Origin: Streptococcus ilei
GTDB lineage: Bacteria; Bacillota; Bacilli; Lactobacillales; Streptococcaceae
Direction: 5' to 3'
Assembly (NCBI RefSeq): GCF_000479335.1
Contig: NC_022584.1
Coordinates: forward strand, 1,550,001-1,614,000
Length of the DNA stretch: 64,000 bases
Both the position numbers and the translations under genes were made by a program. Shown in pieces: positions 45,212-54,467 of the stretch. Each line of letters starts with the position of its first letter. The stretch's first letter is position 1. The notes below the pieces were generated by a model that searched no databases, was not told the origin of the DNA, and saw only the letters and a program-made list of their open reading frames with translations.

Positions 45212-45268
45212 TTATTTGCGGAAGAAGTAATACAAAAACCATGGGATGATAATGGGAGTATAGTACAT
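45212..45268 (-). CDS. 18-residue aromatic hydrophobic peptide
   Basis: MYYTPIIIPWFLYYFFRK, with an excellent ribosome site (AAAGGAGGA, seven bases from the ATG), the first start codon after the competence box at 45306-45313. Composition (eight aromatic residues) is striking. Function unknown; a leader peptide or a membrane-active mini-peptide is possible. Confidence 0.5.
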   Translation of the reverse strand: MYYTPIIIPWFLYYFFRK

Positions 45269-45305
45269 CTGTGGTCCTCCTTTCTTTTTGTTTGGTCACT
45301 TATAC

Positions 45306-45313
45306 TATTCGTA
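45306..45313 (-). promoter_or_regulatory. Competence (SigX/ComX) box of the peptide cluster
   Basis: The minus strand reads TTTTTATACGAATAGTATAA, containing the exact combox TACGAATA. A long T-rich tract lies upstream, as is common at SigX promoters. It is 38 bases before the first mini-ORF. This suggests late-competence control, as for cibABC in S. pneumoniae. Confidence 0.65.
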
Positions 45314-45367
45314 TAAAAATCTGGAAATGAAAAAAATTTGTTAAAAAGTTTTAGAATGTTTAAATCT

Positions 45368-45421
45368 CTGAAACTAGTTTCAGACGGAGGAGATAATAGT
45401 TTAAAATATGAAACTATTATC
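45368..45421. promoter_or_regulatory. Paired inverted repeats upstream of nanE, candidate regulator operators
   Basis: A perfect 16-bp palindrome CTGAAACTAGTTTCAG (45368-45383), and an 11-bp inverted repeat GATAATAGTTT/AAACTATTATC (45392-45402 with 45411-45421). Both share TGAAACTA. They lie 18-70 bases upstream of the nanE -35. GAAA/TTTC palindromes are typical of RpiR-family operators, so NanR is the obvious candidate. Confidence 0.55.
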
Positions 45422-45438
45422 AATTTGATTAGTTAATA

Positions 45439-45467
45439 TTGTAAGCGCTTTAAAAATACTATATAAT
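45439..45467 (+). promoter_or_regulatory. nanE promoter with overlapping cre
   Basis: TTGTAA (45439-45444), 17 bases, TATAAT (45462-45467). TGTAAGCGCTTTAA (45440-45453) is a good cre covering the -35, with one clear mismatch near the 3' end. Carbon catabolite repression of sialic-acid use is expected. Confidence 0.75.
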
Positions 45468-45516
45468 AACTTTACAAGTACTCGAGTTGACGTAATAAAC
45501 AAAGGAGATGGAATGT

Positions 45517-46215
45517 ATGTCCAAGATCACGAAAGAAGAATTAATTCAACAGATCAAAGACGGCATTATCGTTTCTTGTCAGGCGCTTCCTCATGAACCT
45601 CTCTACACAGAGGCTGGAGGTGTGATTCCTCTCTTAGCGAAAGCAGCAGAGCAAGGAGGAGCGGTTGGAATCCGGGCCAATAGCGTCCGCGATATCAAAG
45701 AAATCAAGGAAGTGACAAAGCTTCCGATTATCGGGATCATCAAACGAGATTATCCACCTGAAGAACCATTCATTACTGCTACGATGAAAGAAGTAGATGA
45801 ATTGGCTGTATTAGATATCGCAGTGATTGCACTGGATTGTACCAAACGTCCGCGCCATGACGGTCTATCGATTGTCGACTTTATCCACCAGGTGAAGGAG
45901 AAATATCCTGACCAACTCTTGATGGCAGATATTAGCACCTTTGAAGAAGGCTTAACAGCTGTCGAAGCAGGGGTTGATTTTGTCGGAACGACCTTATCTG
46001 GGTACACAGATTACAGTCCGAAAATAGACGGACCTGACATTGAGTTGATTCGCCAACTCTGCCAAGCGGGTGTCGATGTGATTGCTGAAGGTAAGATCCA
46101 CTATCCTGCACAAGCCAAAGAAATTCATGACCTGGGGGTCAGAGGGGTTGTAGTAGGAGGAGCTATTACGCGACCTAAAGAAATTACAGAACGCTTCGTC
46201 GCAGCTTTAAAATAG
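45517..46215 (+). CDS. nanE: N-acetylmannosamine-6-phosphate 2-epimerase NanE
   Basis: Converts ManNAc-6-P to GlcNAc-6-P, joining sialic-acid breakdown to amino-sugar metabolism. The start is set at 45517 ([16 protein letters not shown]), because AAAGGAG at 45501-45507 abuts the earlier in-frame ATG 45508, too close for initiation there. 232 residues of TIM-barrel type: [34 protein letters not shown], and [12 protein letters not shown] near the C-terminus. First gene of the sialic-acid operon. Confidence 0.95.
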   Translation: MSKITKEELIQQIKDGIIVSCQALPHEPLYTEAGGVIPLLAKAAEQGGAVGIRANSVRDIKEIKEVTKLPIIGIIKRDYPPEEPFITATMKEVDELAVLDIAVIALDCTKRPRHDGLSIVDFIHQVKEKYPDQLLMADISTFEEGLTAVEAGVDFVGTTLSGYTDYSPKIDGPDIELIRQLCQAGVDVIAEGKIHYPAQAKEIHDLGVRGVVVGGAITRPKEITERFVAALK

Positions 46216-46281
46216 AAAAAAAGAACAGTAAAAAGAGACAAGGAGGAAGCTAGGAAGAGAGAAGTCATCCAGTAGAAATGA

Positions 46282-47676
<1,395 letters not shown>

Positions 47677-47681
47677 ATCAT

Positions 47682-47776
47682 CTATGAAATTCAAATGATC
47701 CTTTCATAGAAATAAGAAAGCATAGGCCCCTCGATTTCTTATCTCCATGTGTAGATTGAAAGAGGGGCCTTTGTGT
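47682..47776 (+). terminator. Attenuator-like terminator between satA and the permeases
   Basis: AGGCCCCTC (47724-47732) pairs with GAGGGGCCT (47762-47770), followed by TTGTGTTTTC. Upstream, ATAAGAAA (47712-47719) can pair with TTTCTTAT (47735-47742), which crosses the terminator stem and is mutually exclusive with it; CTATGAAA/TTTCATAG (47682-47709) adds another hairpin. This allows a high level of binding protein relative to permeases, and perhaps regulated read-through. Confidence 0.65.
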
Positions 47777-47790
47777 TTTCATTCTTCCTA

Positions 47791-47839
47791 TTGATTCTTT
47801 ATTTGAAGCAACATGGAATTGCTTCAAATAAAGAATCAA
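47791..47839. repeat. Perfect 21-bp inverted repeat before the permease gene
   Basis: TTGATTCTTTATTTGAAGCAA (47791-47811) and its exact reverse complement at 47819-47839, with a seven-base loop CATGGAA. It lies 40 bases upstream of the permease start. There is no T-run after it, so it is not a standard terminator; an mRNA-end stabiliser or processing site is plausible. Confidence 0.8.
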
Positions 47840-47879
47840 GTAATCAAAATAGAAAAAGAACATCAGGAGGTGCCTTATT

Positions 47880-48767
47880 GTGAAGGTAAACAAAATCCGA
47901 ATGAGGGAGACGCTGGTTTCCTACGCATTCTTAGCACCCATTTTAATCTTCTTTATTGTCTTTGTATTAGCACCAATGATTATGGGGTTTGTCACTAGTT
48001 TCTTCAATTACTCTATGACCTCCTTCAAATTTGTTGGTTTTGAAAATTATTCCCGCATGTTTGCGGATAAGGTCTTTATCAAGTCCTTGATCAATACCGT
48101 TATCATCGTTATTGGATCCGTTCCAATCGTAGTATTGTTCTCCTTGTTTGTGGCTTCTCAGACCTATCATCAAAATGCCATTGCGCGTTCCTTCTACCGT
48201 TTTGTCTTCTTCCTTCCTGTTGTTACAGGGAGTGTAGCTGTTACAGTAGTATGGAAATGGATCTATGATCCACTATCAGGTATTTTGAACTTTGTATTGA
48301 AATCTGGACATGTCATCAACCAAAATATTTCTTGGTTGGGGGACAAACACTGGGCTTTGATGGCCATCATCATTATTTTGTTGACCACCTCTGTTGGTCA
48401 ACCCATCATCCTCTACATCGCGGCTATGGGAAATATTGATAATTCTCTCGTAGAAGCAGCGCGTGTCGATGGTGCGACAGAACTTCAAGTTTTCTGGAAG
48501 ATCAAATGGCCAAGCTTGTTGCCAACAACCCTTTATATTGCGATCATTACGACCATTAACTCTTTCCAATGTTTCGCCTTGATCCAATTGTTGACATCCG
48601 GTGGTCCTAACTACTCAACGAGTACCCTCATGTACTACTTATATGAAAAAGCCTTTAAACTCTCTGAATACGGTTATGCCAACACCATGGGTGTCTTCCT
48701 TGCAGTGATGATTGCCATTATTAGTTTTGCGCAATTCAAGATCCTCGGAAACGACGTAGAATACTAA
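47880..48767 (+). CDS. satB: ABC transporter permease 1 (sialic-acid type)
   Basis: 295 residues, GTG start behind CAGGAGGTG. Six hydrophobic segments; the family EAA-like loop is EAARVDGATELQVFWKIKWPSL. A MalF-type permease pairing with the next gene. It lies after the satA attenuator. Confidence 0.9.
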   Translation: MKVNKIRMRETLVSYAFLAPILIFFIVFVLAPMIMGFVTSFFNYSMTSFKFVGFENYSRMFADKVFIKSLINTVIIVIGSVPIVVLFSLFVASQTYHQNAIARSFYRFVFFLPVVTGSVAVTVVWKWIYDPLSGILNFVLKSGHVINQNISWLGDKHWALMAIIIILLTTSVGQPIILYIAAMGNIDNSLVEAARVDGATELQVFWKIKWPSLLPTTLYIAIITTINSFQCFALIQLLTSGGPNYSTSTLMYYLYEKAFKLSEYGYANTMGVFLAVMIAIISFAQFKILGNDVEY

Positions 48768-48782
48768 AGAAAGGAGCCTCAG

Positions 48783-49622
48783 ATGAAATCAACACAAAAG
48801 AAACCCATCACTGCCTTTACAGTGATTTCCACCATCGTTTTGCTCCTTTTGACAGTCTTGTTCATTTTCCCATTTTATTGGATTTTGACGGGGGCCTTTA
48901 AGTCTCAACCAGATACCATTATGATCCCACCTCAGTGGTGGCCAAAGACACCAACCATGGAAAATTTCCAACAGTTGATGGTACAAAACCCAGCCCTACA
49001 ATGGTTGTGGAACAGTGTCTTCATCTCCCTTGCCACCATGCTCTTAGTGTGTATGACCTCTTCCTTGGCAGGATATGTCTTAGCTAAGAAACGCTTCTAT
49101 GGTCAACGAATTCTCTTCGCTACCTTTATCGCAGCCATGGCCCTTCCGAAGCAAGTTGTCTTGGTTCCATTGGTACGGATTATCAACTTTATGGGAATCC
49201 ACGATACCCTAGCAGCGGTTATCTTGCCACTGGTTGGATGGCCATTCGGGGTCTTCTTGATGAAGCAGTTTAGTGAAAACATCCCAACAGAACTCTTAGA
49301 ATCTGCTAAGATCGATGGTTGTGGAGAGTTACGGACTTTCTGGAGCGTTGCCTTCCCAATTGTCAAGCCAGGATTTGCAGCTCTTGCCATCTTTACCTTC
49401 ATCAACACCTGGAACGACTACTTTATGCAATTGGTTATGTTGACCTCTCGTCAAAACTTGACCATTTCACTAGGGGTAGCGACTATGCAGGCTGAAATGG
49501 CTACTAACTATGGCTTGATCATGGCTGGGGCAGCCCTAGCAGCGGTGCCAATCGTTACGGTCTTCCTTGTCTTCCAAAAATCCTTCACCCAAGGGATTAC
49601 TATGGGAGCGGTCAAAGGATAA
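48783..49622 (+). CDS. satC: ABC transporter permease 2 (sialic-acid type)
   Basis: 279 residues, MalG-type permease with six hydrophobic segments and the EAA-like loop ESAKIDGCGELRTFWSVAFP. It has an AAAGGAG ribosome site, 15 bases after satB. With SatA it forms the import complex for sialic acid or a related sugar; the ATPase gene is absent from the locus. Confidence 0.9.
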   Translation: MKSTQKKPITAFTVISTIVLLLLTVLFIFPFYWILTGAFKSQPDTIMIPPQWWPKTPTMENFQQLMVQNPALQWLWNSVFISLATMLLVCMTSSLAGYVLAKKRFYGQRILFATFIAAMALPKQVVLVPLVRIINFMGIHDTLAAVILPLVGWPFGVFLMKQFSENIPTELLESAKIDGCGELRTFWSVAFPIVKPGFAALAIFTFINTWNDYFMQLVMLTSRQNLTISLGVATMQAEMATNYGLIMAGAALAAVPIVTVFLVFQKSFTQGITMGAVKG

Positions 49623-49786
49623 GTCGTCCACCTGGACAAATGATAGTTGTGTACAGATACTTTTTTCTAGGCTGAGAGGTGTCGGGCTCTTGTGTGCTCC
49701 ACACCTCATCGGTGCCTTAGACGGGGCTGGGGAAGAAACCACTTGTTTTCTTTTCTTGTCCTAAAAAGTGTCGAAAGGATGAGTAT

Positions 49787-50239
49787 ATGATATTTGATGA
49801 TTTAAAAAACATCACCGTTTACAAGGGGCTCCATCCCAATCTAGATAAAGCTATTGACTTTCTCTATGAGCATCGGAAGGATTCTTTTGAATTGGGGAGA
49901 TACGATATTGATGGGGATAAGGTCTTTCTGCTTGTTCAGGAAAATACCCTCAATAAAGAAGAAAGCAATCGCTTTGAACATCACAAAAAATATGCCGATT
50001 TGCATCTATTGGTAGAAGGGCATGAGTTTTCGAGTTATGGATCTCGTGTGACAGATGAGGCTATCGCATTTGATGAAGCATCGGACATCGGCTTTGTCCA
50101 TTGTCAGGAGTCTTATCCGCTACATCTGGGTTATCATAATTTTGCGATTTTTTTCCCAGGAGAACCTCACCAGCCTAATGGTTATGCGGGTCAAGAAGAT
50201 AAGGTTCGAAAACAGTTAGTGAAGATTTTAATCGATTAA
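49787..50239 (+). CDS. YhcH/YjgK/YiaL-family protein
   Basis: 150 residues of the DUF386 (YhcH) cupin-like family, frequently found in sialic-acid operons. HKKYADLHLLVEGHE and FFPGEPHQPN contain the conserved metal-binding His/Glu residues. The family has been proposed to act on sugar anomers or intermediates; the exact reaction is not settled. The gene follows a 164-base spacer with a GAGGTGT/ACACCTC inverted repeat (49676-49707), and yesL-like follows after 21 bases. Confidence 0.85.
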   Translation: MIFDDLKNITVYKGLHPNLDKAIDFLYEHRKDSFELGRYDIDGDKVFLLVQENTLNKEESNRFEHHKKYADLHLLVEGHEFSSYGSRVTDEAIAFDEASDIGFVHCQESYPLHLGYHNFAIFFPGEPHQPNGYAGQEDKVRKQLVKILID

Positions 50240-50260
50240 GAGAGTCAGAAAGGAGACGGT

Positions 50261-50908
50261 ATGTCACAAAGAGAAGCAGGATTGATCAAAACAGTTTTTA
50301 ATACAGACAATCTGGTGATGCGAATCAGCGAGAAAATAGCGGACTTAGTCACAGTCAATCTTCTTTTTGTGCTGAGCTGTCTACCGATTGTTACCATCGG
50401 AATCGCGAAGATTAGTTTGTATCAAACGGTTTTTGCGATCAAACATCAGCGTCGCCTACCAGTCATTCGGACCTACATCAGCGCCTTTCGCGAAAATTGG
50501 AAGTTGGGTCTTCAGCTCGGAGGAATTGAGTTGCTCGTTTCAGGGATCTGTCTCTTTGACTTGTTGCTCTTTTGGAACCAGACAACTTTGCCGATGCAGG
50601 TGTTAAAAGCTGTGTGTCTAGGACTCTTCATATTCCTCCTTCTGGTCATGCTAGCGGCCTATCCAATTGCGGCGCGTTACCGCTTGACCTGGGTAGAGTG
50701 TCTTCAAAAAGCTCTGATTGTAACCGGTTTGTATTTCCCATGGTTTTTCGTTATGGGGACTTTCTTGTTGCTAGTAGCTATGGTTTTTGTGACTTCTGTC
50801 TTAAGCTTTCTACTAGGGCTCATGGTCTTCTTCTTGATTGGTTTTTCTAGCCTGACCTTCCTACAGGTTGGATTGATGGAAAAAATATTTGCTCGTTTTA
50901 AAGAATAA
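50261..50908 (+). CDS. YesL-family membrane protein (DUF624)
   Basis: 215 residues with about five membrane segments, beginning with a short amphipathic N-terminus and NLLFVLSCLPIVTIGIA, the hallmark DUF624/YesL region. Such genes accompany glycan transport loci in Firmicutes, but the function is unknown. Ribosome site AAAGGAG. Next is nanA. Confidence 0.82.
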   Translation: MSQREAGLIKTVFNTDNLVMRISEKIADLVTVNLLFVLSCLPIVTIGIAKISLYQTVFAIKHQRRLPVIRTYISAFRENWKLGLQLGGIELLVSGICLFDLLLFWNQTTLPMQVLKAVCLGLFIFLLLVMLAAYPIAARYRLTWVECLQKALIVTGLYFPWFFVMGTFLLLVAMVFVTSVLSFLLGLMVFFLIGFSSLTFLQVGLMEKIFARFKE

Positions 50909-50954
50909 AAAAGAAAAAATAGGATTTTGTAAACATTCGTGAAAGGAAAAAAGA

Positions 50955-51872
50955 ATGTCAGATTTAAAAAAATATGAAGGAGTCATCCCAGCTTTTTACG
51001 CTTGCTATGATGACCAAGGAGAAATTAGCCCGGAGCGGGTGTGTGCTCTCGTAGAATATTTTATCGCGAAAGGTGTGCAGGGCTTGTATGTCAACGGATC
51101 TTCCGGCGAATGTATCTATCAGAGTGTGGCCGATCGCAAGCTAGTCTTAGAAGAAGTCATGGCAGTGGCTAAAGGAAAATTGACCATCATCGCTCACGTA
51201 GCCTGCAATAACACCAAGGATAGCGTGGAATTGGCACGACATGCAGAAGAGCTAGGAGTAGATGCCATTGCGGCCATTCCGCCTATTTACTTCCGCTTGC
51301 CAGAATATAGTGTCGCCCACTACTGGAATGAAATCAGCGCAGCAGCGCCAAACACAGACTTTGTTATCTACAATATCCCGCAATTAGCAGGAGTGGCTTT
51401 GACACCGAGTCTTTATAAAGAAATGTTGAAAAACCCACGGGTCATTGGGGTGAAAAACTCTTCGATGCCGGTGCAGGATATTCAAACCTTTGCTTCTTTA
51501 GGTGGTGAAGACCATATCGTCTTCAATGGTCCGGATGAGCAATTCTTAGGTGGCCGTCTGATGGGAGCAGGAGCGGGTATTGGAGGCACTTATGGTGCCA
51601 TGCCTGAGCTCTTCTTGAAACTCAATCAATTGATTGCGGACAAGGATTTGGAGACTGCGCGTGCCTTGCAGTTTGCCATCAATGGTATCATCGGAGTCTT
51701 GACGTCTGCTCATGGAAACATGTATGGCGTCATTAAAGAAGTCTTGCGGATCAATGAAGGTCTAGAACTGGGATCTGTTCGGAGTCCATTAACTCCAGTA
51801 ACTGAAGCAGACCAGGAAGTGGTTCAAAAGGCAGCTAGTTTAATCCGTGAAGTCAAGGAACGTTTTCTTTAA
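50955..51872 (+). CDS. nanA: N-acetylneuraminate lyase NanA
   Basis: Splits sialic acid into ManNAc and pyruvate. 305 residues, class I aldolase TIM barrel: GSSGECIYQS substrate-binding loop, YNIPQLAG with the catalytic Tyr, and Schiff-base Lys167 in VIGVKNSSMP. This is the lyase gene, not the pneumococcal sialidase that is also called nanA. nanK follows after 30 bases. Confidence 0.95.
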   Translation: MSDLKKYEGVIPAFYACYDDQGEISPERVCALVEYFIAKGVQGLYVNGSSGECIYQSVADRKLVLEEVMAVAKGKLTIIAHVACNNTKDSVELARHAEELGVDAIAAIPPIYFRLPEYSVAHYWNEISAAAPNTDFVIYNIPQLAGVALTPSLYKEMLKNPRVIGVKNSSMPVQDIQTFASLGGEDHIVFNGPDEQFLGGRLMGAGAGIGGTYGAMPELFLKLNQLIADKDLETARALQFAINGIIGVLTSAHGNMYGVIKEVLRINEGLELGSVRSPLTPVTEADQEVVQKAASLIREVKERFL

Positions 51873-51902
51873 AAAGGAATGGAAATCGGAAAGGAGAGGT
51901 GT

Positions 51903-52796
51903 ATGGCCTATTACCTAGCGATTGATATCGGTGGGACCAATATTAAATATGGTCTGATTGATGAAGCAGAGAATTTGATTGAGTCGCATGAAATGCCGAC
52001 AGAAGCTGAAAAAGGGGGACCTGGAATTCTAGGGAAAACCAAAGCTTTAGTAGAATCTTACCTCCAAGAAAATAATATTCTTGGAGTCTGTATTTCGTCA
52101 GCTGGCATGGTTGATCCCGATAAGGGGGAAATCTTTTATGCAGGTCCTCAGATTCCCAATTATGCGGGAACTCAGTTTAAAAAAGAAATTGAAGATGCCT
52201 ATCATATTCCCTGCGAAATTGAAAATGACGTCAACTGTGCTGGTTTAGCAGAAGTCATGTCAGGGAATGGCCAGGGGGCTCAAGTTGCGGTCTGTTTAAC
52301 AGTCGGCACTGGAATCGGTGGCTGTCTCCTAATCAATGGGGAGATTTTCCATGGCTTTAGCAATTCTGCCTGTGAAGTCGGTTACCTCCATCTTCAAGAT
52401 GGCGCCTTCCAAGATTTGGCCTCAACAACAGCTTTAGTTGAATATGTTGCTAAGCAACATGGGGACCCTGTCGAACAATGGAGCGGTCGTCGTATTTTCA
52501 AGGAAGCGACCCAAGGAAATACCATCTGTATGGCGGGGATCGATCGCATGGTCGACTACCTAGGTAAGGGGCTTGCCAATATCTGTTATGTTGTCAATCC
52601 TCAAGTGGTCATTCTTGGTGGTGGGGTCATGGGACAGGAAGCTATATTGAAACCAAAAATTTCAGTCGCCCTCAAAGACTCCCTCGTTCCAAGCCTTGCA
52701 GACAAAACACAATTGGAGTTTGCGCATCATCAAAATACGGCGGGGATGATAGGAGCTTACTACCATTTCAAGCAACAGCAAGCTAGACGCAATTAA
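51903..52796 (+). CDS. nanK: ROK-family N-acetylmannosamine kinase NanK
   Basis: 297 residues from MAYYLAIDIGGTNIKYGLID; the start at 51903 follows AAAGGAGAGG. Phosphorylates ManNAc to ManNAc-6-P, the NanE substrate. ATP-binding motifs DIGGTNIKYG and VGTGIGG and the catalytic Asp region EIENDVNCAGLAE are present. The usual ROK zinc motif (CxCGxxGCxE) is replaced by CEVGYLHLQDGAFQDLAS, so this is a zinc-less ROK kinase. Confidence 0.9.
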   Translation: MAYYLAIDIGGTNIKYGLIDEAENLIESHEMPTEAEKGGPGILGKTKALVESYLQENNILGVCISSAGMVDPDKGEIFYAGPQIPNYAGTQFKKEIEDAYHIPCEIENDVNCAGLAEVMSGNGQGAQVAVCLTVGTGIGGCLLINGEIFHGFSNSACEVGYLHLQDGAFQDLASTTALVEYVAKQHGDPVEQWSGRRIFKEATQGNTICMAGIDRMVDYLGKGLANICYVVNPQVVILGGGVMGQEAILKPKISVALKDSLVPSLADKTQLEFAHHQNTAGMIGAYYHFKQQQARRN

Positions 52797-52801
52797 ATCG
52801 A

Positions 52802-52973
52802 AAAGAGGCTGGGACAAAAGTCCCAGCCTTTGCATTGTCGAGCAAGCCGCAGTGGTTGAATGGGCTCTACTACGCTGCTTTCATCAGCTTTTATAGCCCT
52901 ACTCAACTGTGCGGAGGTGGGACGACGAAATCGAATTCTAACGAATTACCGATTTCTGTCCCACTCTCTTTTT
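52802..52973 (-). repeat. Dispersed ~180-bp repeat, copy 2 (inverted)
   Basis: The reverse complement matches 26116-26294 almost throughout, including GTCGTCCCACCTCCGCACAG and the hairpin AGAGGCTGGGAC/GTCCCAGCCT at the nanK-proximal end. It lies between the convergent nanK and nanR genes. No coding capacity is evident. Confidence 0.88.
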
Positions 52974-52986
52974 GTGGAAAAGAAAA

Positions 52987-53022
52987 ACCAGGTGCCGAAG
53001 GCAAAAGCCCTTGGCGCCTGGT
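52987..53022. terminator. Bidirectional terminator between nanK and nanR
   Basis: ACCAGGTGCCGAAGGC pairs with GCCCTTGGCGCCTGGT (wobbles only) around AAAA. An A/T-rich flank (GAAAAA) is on the nanR-distal side. It adjoins repeat copy 2. Confidence 0.6.
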
Positions 53023-53036
53023 GATACATATGGAGA

Positions 53037-53876
53037 CTACCGTCTACGTGAATCGTAGCCATTGAGTTTTTTGTTTTCCCAATAGCTATTGAAAATTTTC
53101 TCTTTGCGCTCCCGATCCATTTCAAGAAAGTGAGCGTAGATTAAATCAATCGTGGTTAAGAACGGAAGGGTCGCCGTAATACGGTCAATATAGGTGCTTC
53201 CAGGTAGGGGAGCAACTGGTAAAATTTCCGTAAAGTCATCTTTGATAGCGTCTGGTTGAGCCGTAAGAAGAACGGTTTTTGCCCCCATTTCTTGAGCATC
53301 CAAGAGGCTATGGATAATCGAGCGTGTGGTTCCCGACAGAGAGAAGGCAATGACCAGACAGGATTTATCCAAGATACTGGTCGTCCATGCAAAGCCGTCT
53401 TGATCGGTTAAGGCCTCACAAATAACGCCTAGTCGGAGGAAGCGAAGTTTCATCTCAGAAGCCACCAATCCTGAGCTTCCTTTTCCAAAGAAGTAGACCC
53501 GATCTGCTTGAGTGATTAAGTTAGCGACTTCTTTGATTTGGTCATCTTTTGCTAGGTTTTCTGTAGCCTGAAGGACATGTTGGTAGCGACGCAAGACATC
53601 CTGGGTTAATTCATCGTGCGGGGATTGTTGTTTTTGAGATTTGGTTTCTTCGTTAAAGTGATAGATAAATTCTCGATAGCCTGTGAAGCCACACTTTTGG
53701 GAAAAACGGGTCAAAGCAGCTTTGGATACATGCAACAGTTCCGTCACTCTAGACGAGGAAAGAGAGTGTTGCTGTGCTTCAGGAGATAAAAAATAGCGGG
53801 CGATGTCTAACTCTAGCTCCGTCATTTCTTCTTGATGGCTCTTAATAATGCTTCGGAGATCACGATCTTGTTTCAC
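53037..53876 (-). CDS. nanR: RpiR-family regulator of sialic-acid genes NanR
   Basis: 279 residues with GTG start at 53876, set by AAAGGAGG six bases upstream; an earlier in-frame codon at 53933 has no such site. An N-terminal helix-turn-helix (about 1-75, SSRVTELLHVSKAALTRFSQKCGF) is followed by a SIS domain (FFGKGSSGLVASEMKLRFLRLG, ending near 250) that would sense a sugar phosphate such as ManNAc-6-P. It is convergent with the nan operon. NanR homologues activate or repress nan genes in streptococci; candidate operators lie at 45368-45421. Confidence 0.85.
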   Translation of the reverse strand: MKQDRDLRSIIKSHQEEMTELELDIARYFLSPEAQQHSLSSSRVTELLHVSKAALTRFSQKCGFTGYREFIYHFNEETKSQKQQSPHDELTQDVLRRYQHVLQATENLAKDDQIKEVANLITQADRVYFFGKGSSGLVASEMKLRFLRLGVICEALTDQDGFAWTTSILDKSCLVIAFSLSGTTRSIIHSLLDAQEMGAKTVLLTAQPDAIKDDFTEILPVAPLPGSTYIDRITATLPFLTTIDLIYAHFLEMDRERKEKIFNSYWENKKLNGYDSRRR

Positions 53877-54082
53877 AGCGGTCCTCCTTTCAACTGAGGT
53901 TACACATGGAGAAAATCCTATAATATATTTCACAGTATAACATAAAAAACCGGGATATACAAGGAGTACGACCAGCGAACGACTGAAAGAAGGAACAGAA
54001 TCAGCGTCTCTTTTGAATCAACTTTGTAAAAAAAATAACCTCTGGAAACAAAGGAAAGACGCTGAAAAAAGTTGTTAAAATA

Positions 54083-54091
54083 TGTTATAAT
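54083..54091 (+). promoter_or_regulatory. V-ATPase operon promoter
   Basis: Extended -10 TGTTATAAT (TATAAT at 54086-54091); CTGAAA at 54062-54067 is a possible -35 with 18-base spacing. It is 53 bases before ntpF. Confidence 0.6.
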
Positions 54092-54143
54092 TTACACAAG
54101 AATTTGTTCCTTCTCGTAAAGGAAGAGGTAAGGAGGTGGAGTG

Positions 54144-54467
54144 ATGGCCAACGCAACTCTAGAAATGATGCAAGAGATTGAAATGGCGGCAGAAGCCGTT
54201 GTCGCAAGTTACGAAGATCAGGTCCAAGATTTGCGCCAACAGTTAGGTGATCACCTACAGGAGGTGGCAGCATCCTATGACAAAGAGACCGCAAAGCTAG
54301 TAGCAGAGCGGGAAGAGTCCTCGAGAGCGACGATTGCTAGCTTGGCAGCAGACCTTGCAGTGACCAGCCAGCGCAATGACGAAAAGGTGCAGCAAGCCAT
54401 GACAAATAAGCGAGCAGCTTTGGTAGACGAAATTGTAGAAAAGGTGGTAGCAACCTATGGCAATTAG
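54144..54467 (+). CDS. ntpF: V-type ATPase subunit G/F homologue NtpF
   Basis: 107 residues, almost entirely coiled-coil helix (EMMQEIEMAAEAVVASYEDQ), forming the peripheral stalk with NtpE. ATG 54144 is preferred over the adjacent GTG 54141, with AGGAGG seven bases before it. It overlaps ntpI by 11 bases. First gene of the operon, in the Enterococcus hirae ntp order. Confidence 0.82.
   Translation: MANATLEMMQEIEMAAEAVVASYEDQVQDLRQQLGDHLQEVAASYDKETAKLVAEREESSRATIASLAADLAVTSQRNDEKVQQAMTNKRAALVDEIVEKVVATYGN

Noticed and set aside
45208..45423. 71-residue minus-strand frame upstream of nanE
   Set aside because: It spans the combox and the palindromes, has no good ribosome site and overlaps the well-supported 18-codon frame; it reads as regulatory DNA.
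52835..53065. 76-residue frame across the dispersed repeat
   Set aside because: It lies in repeat copy 2 and a terminator; copy 1 does not preserve it as a gene.
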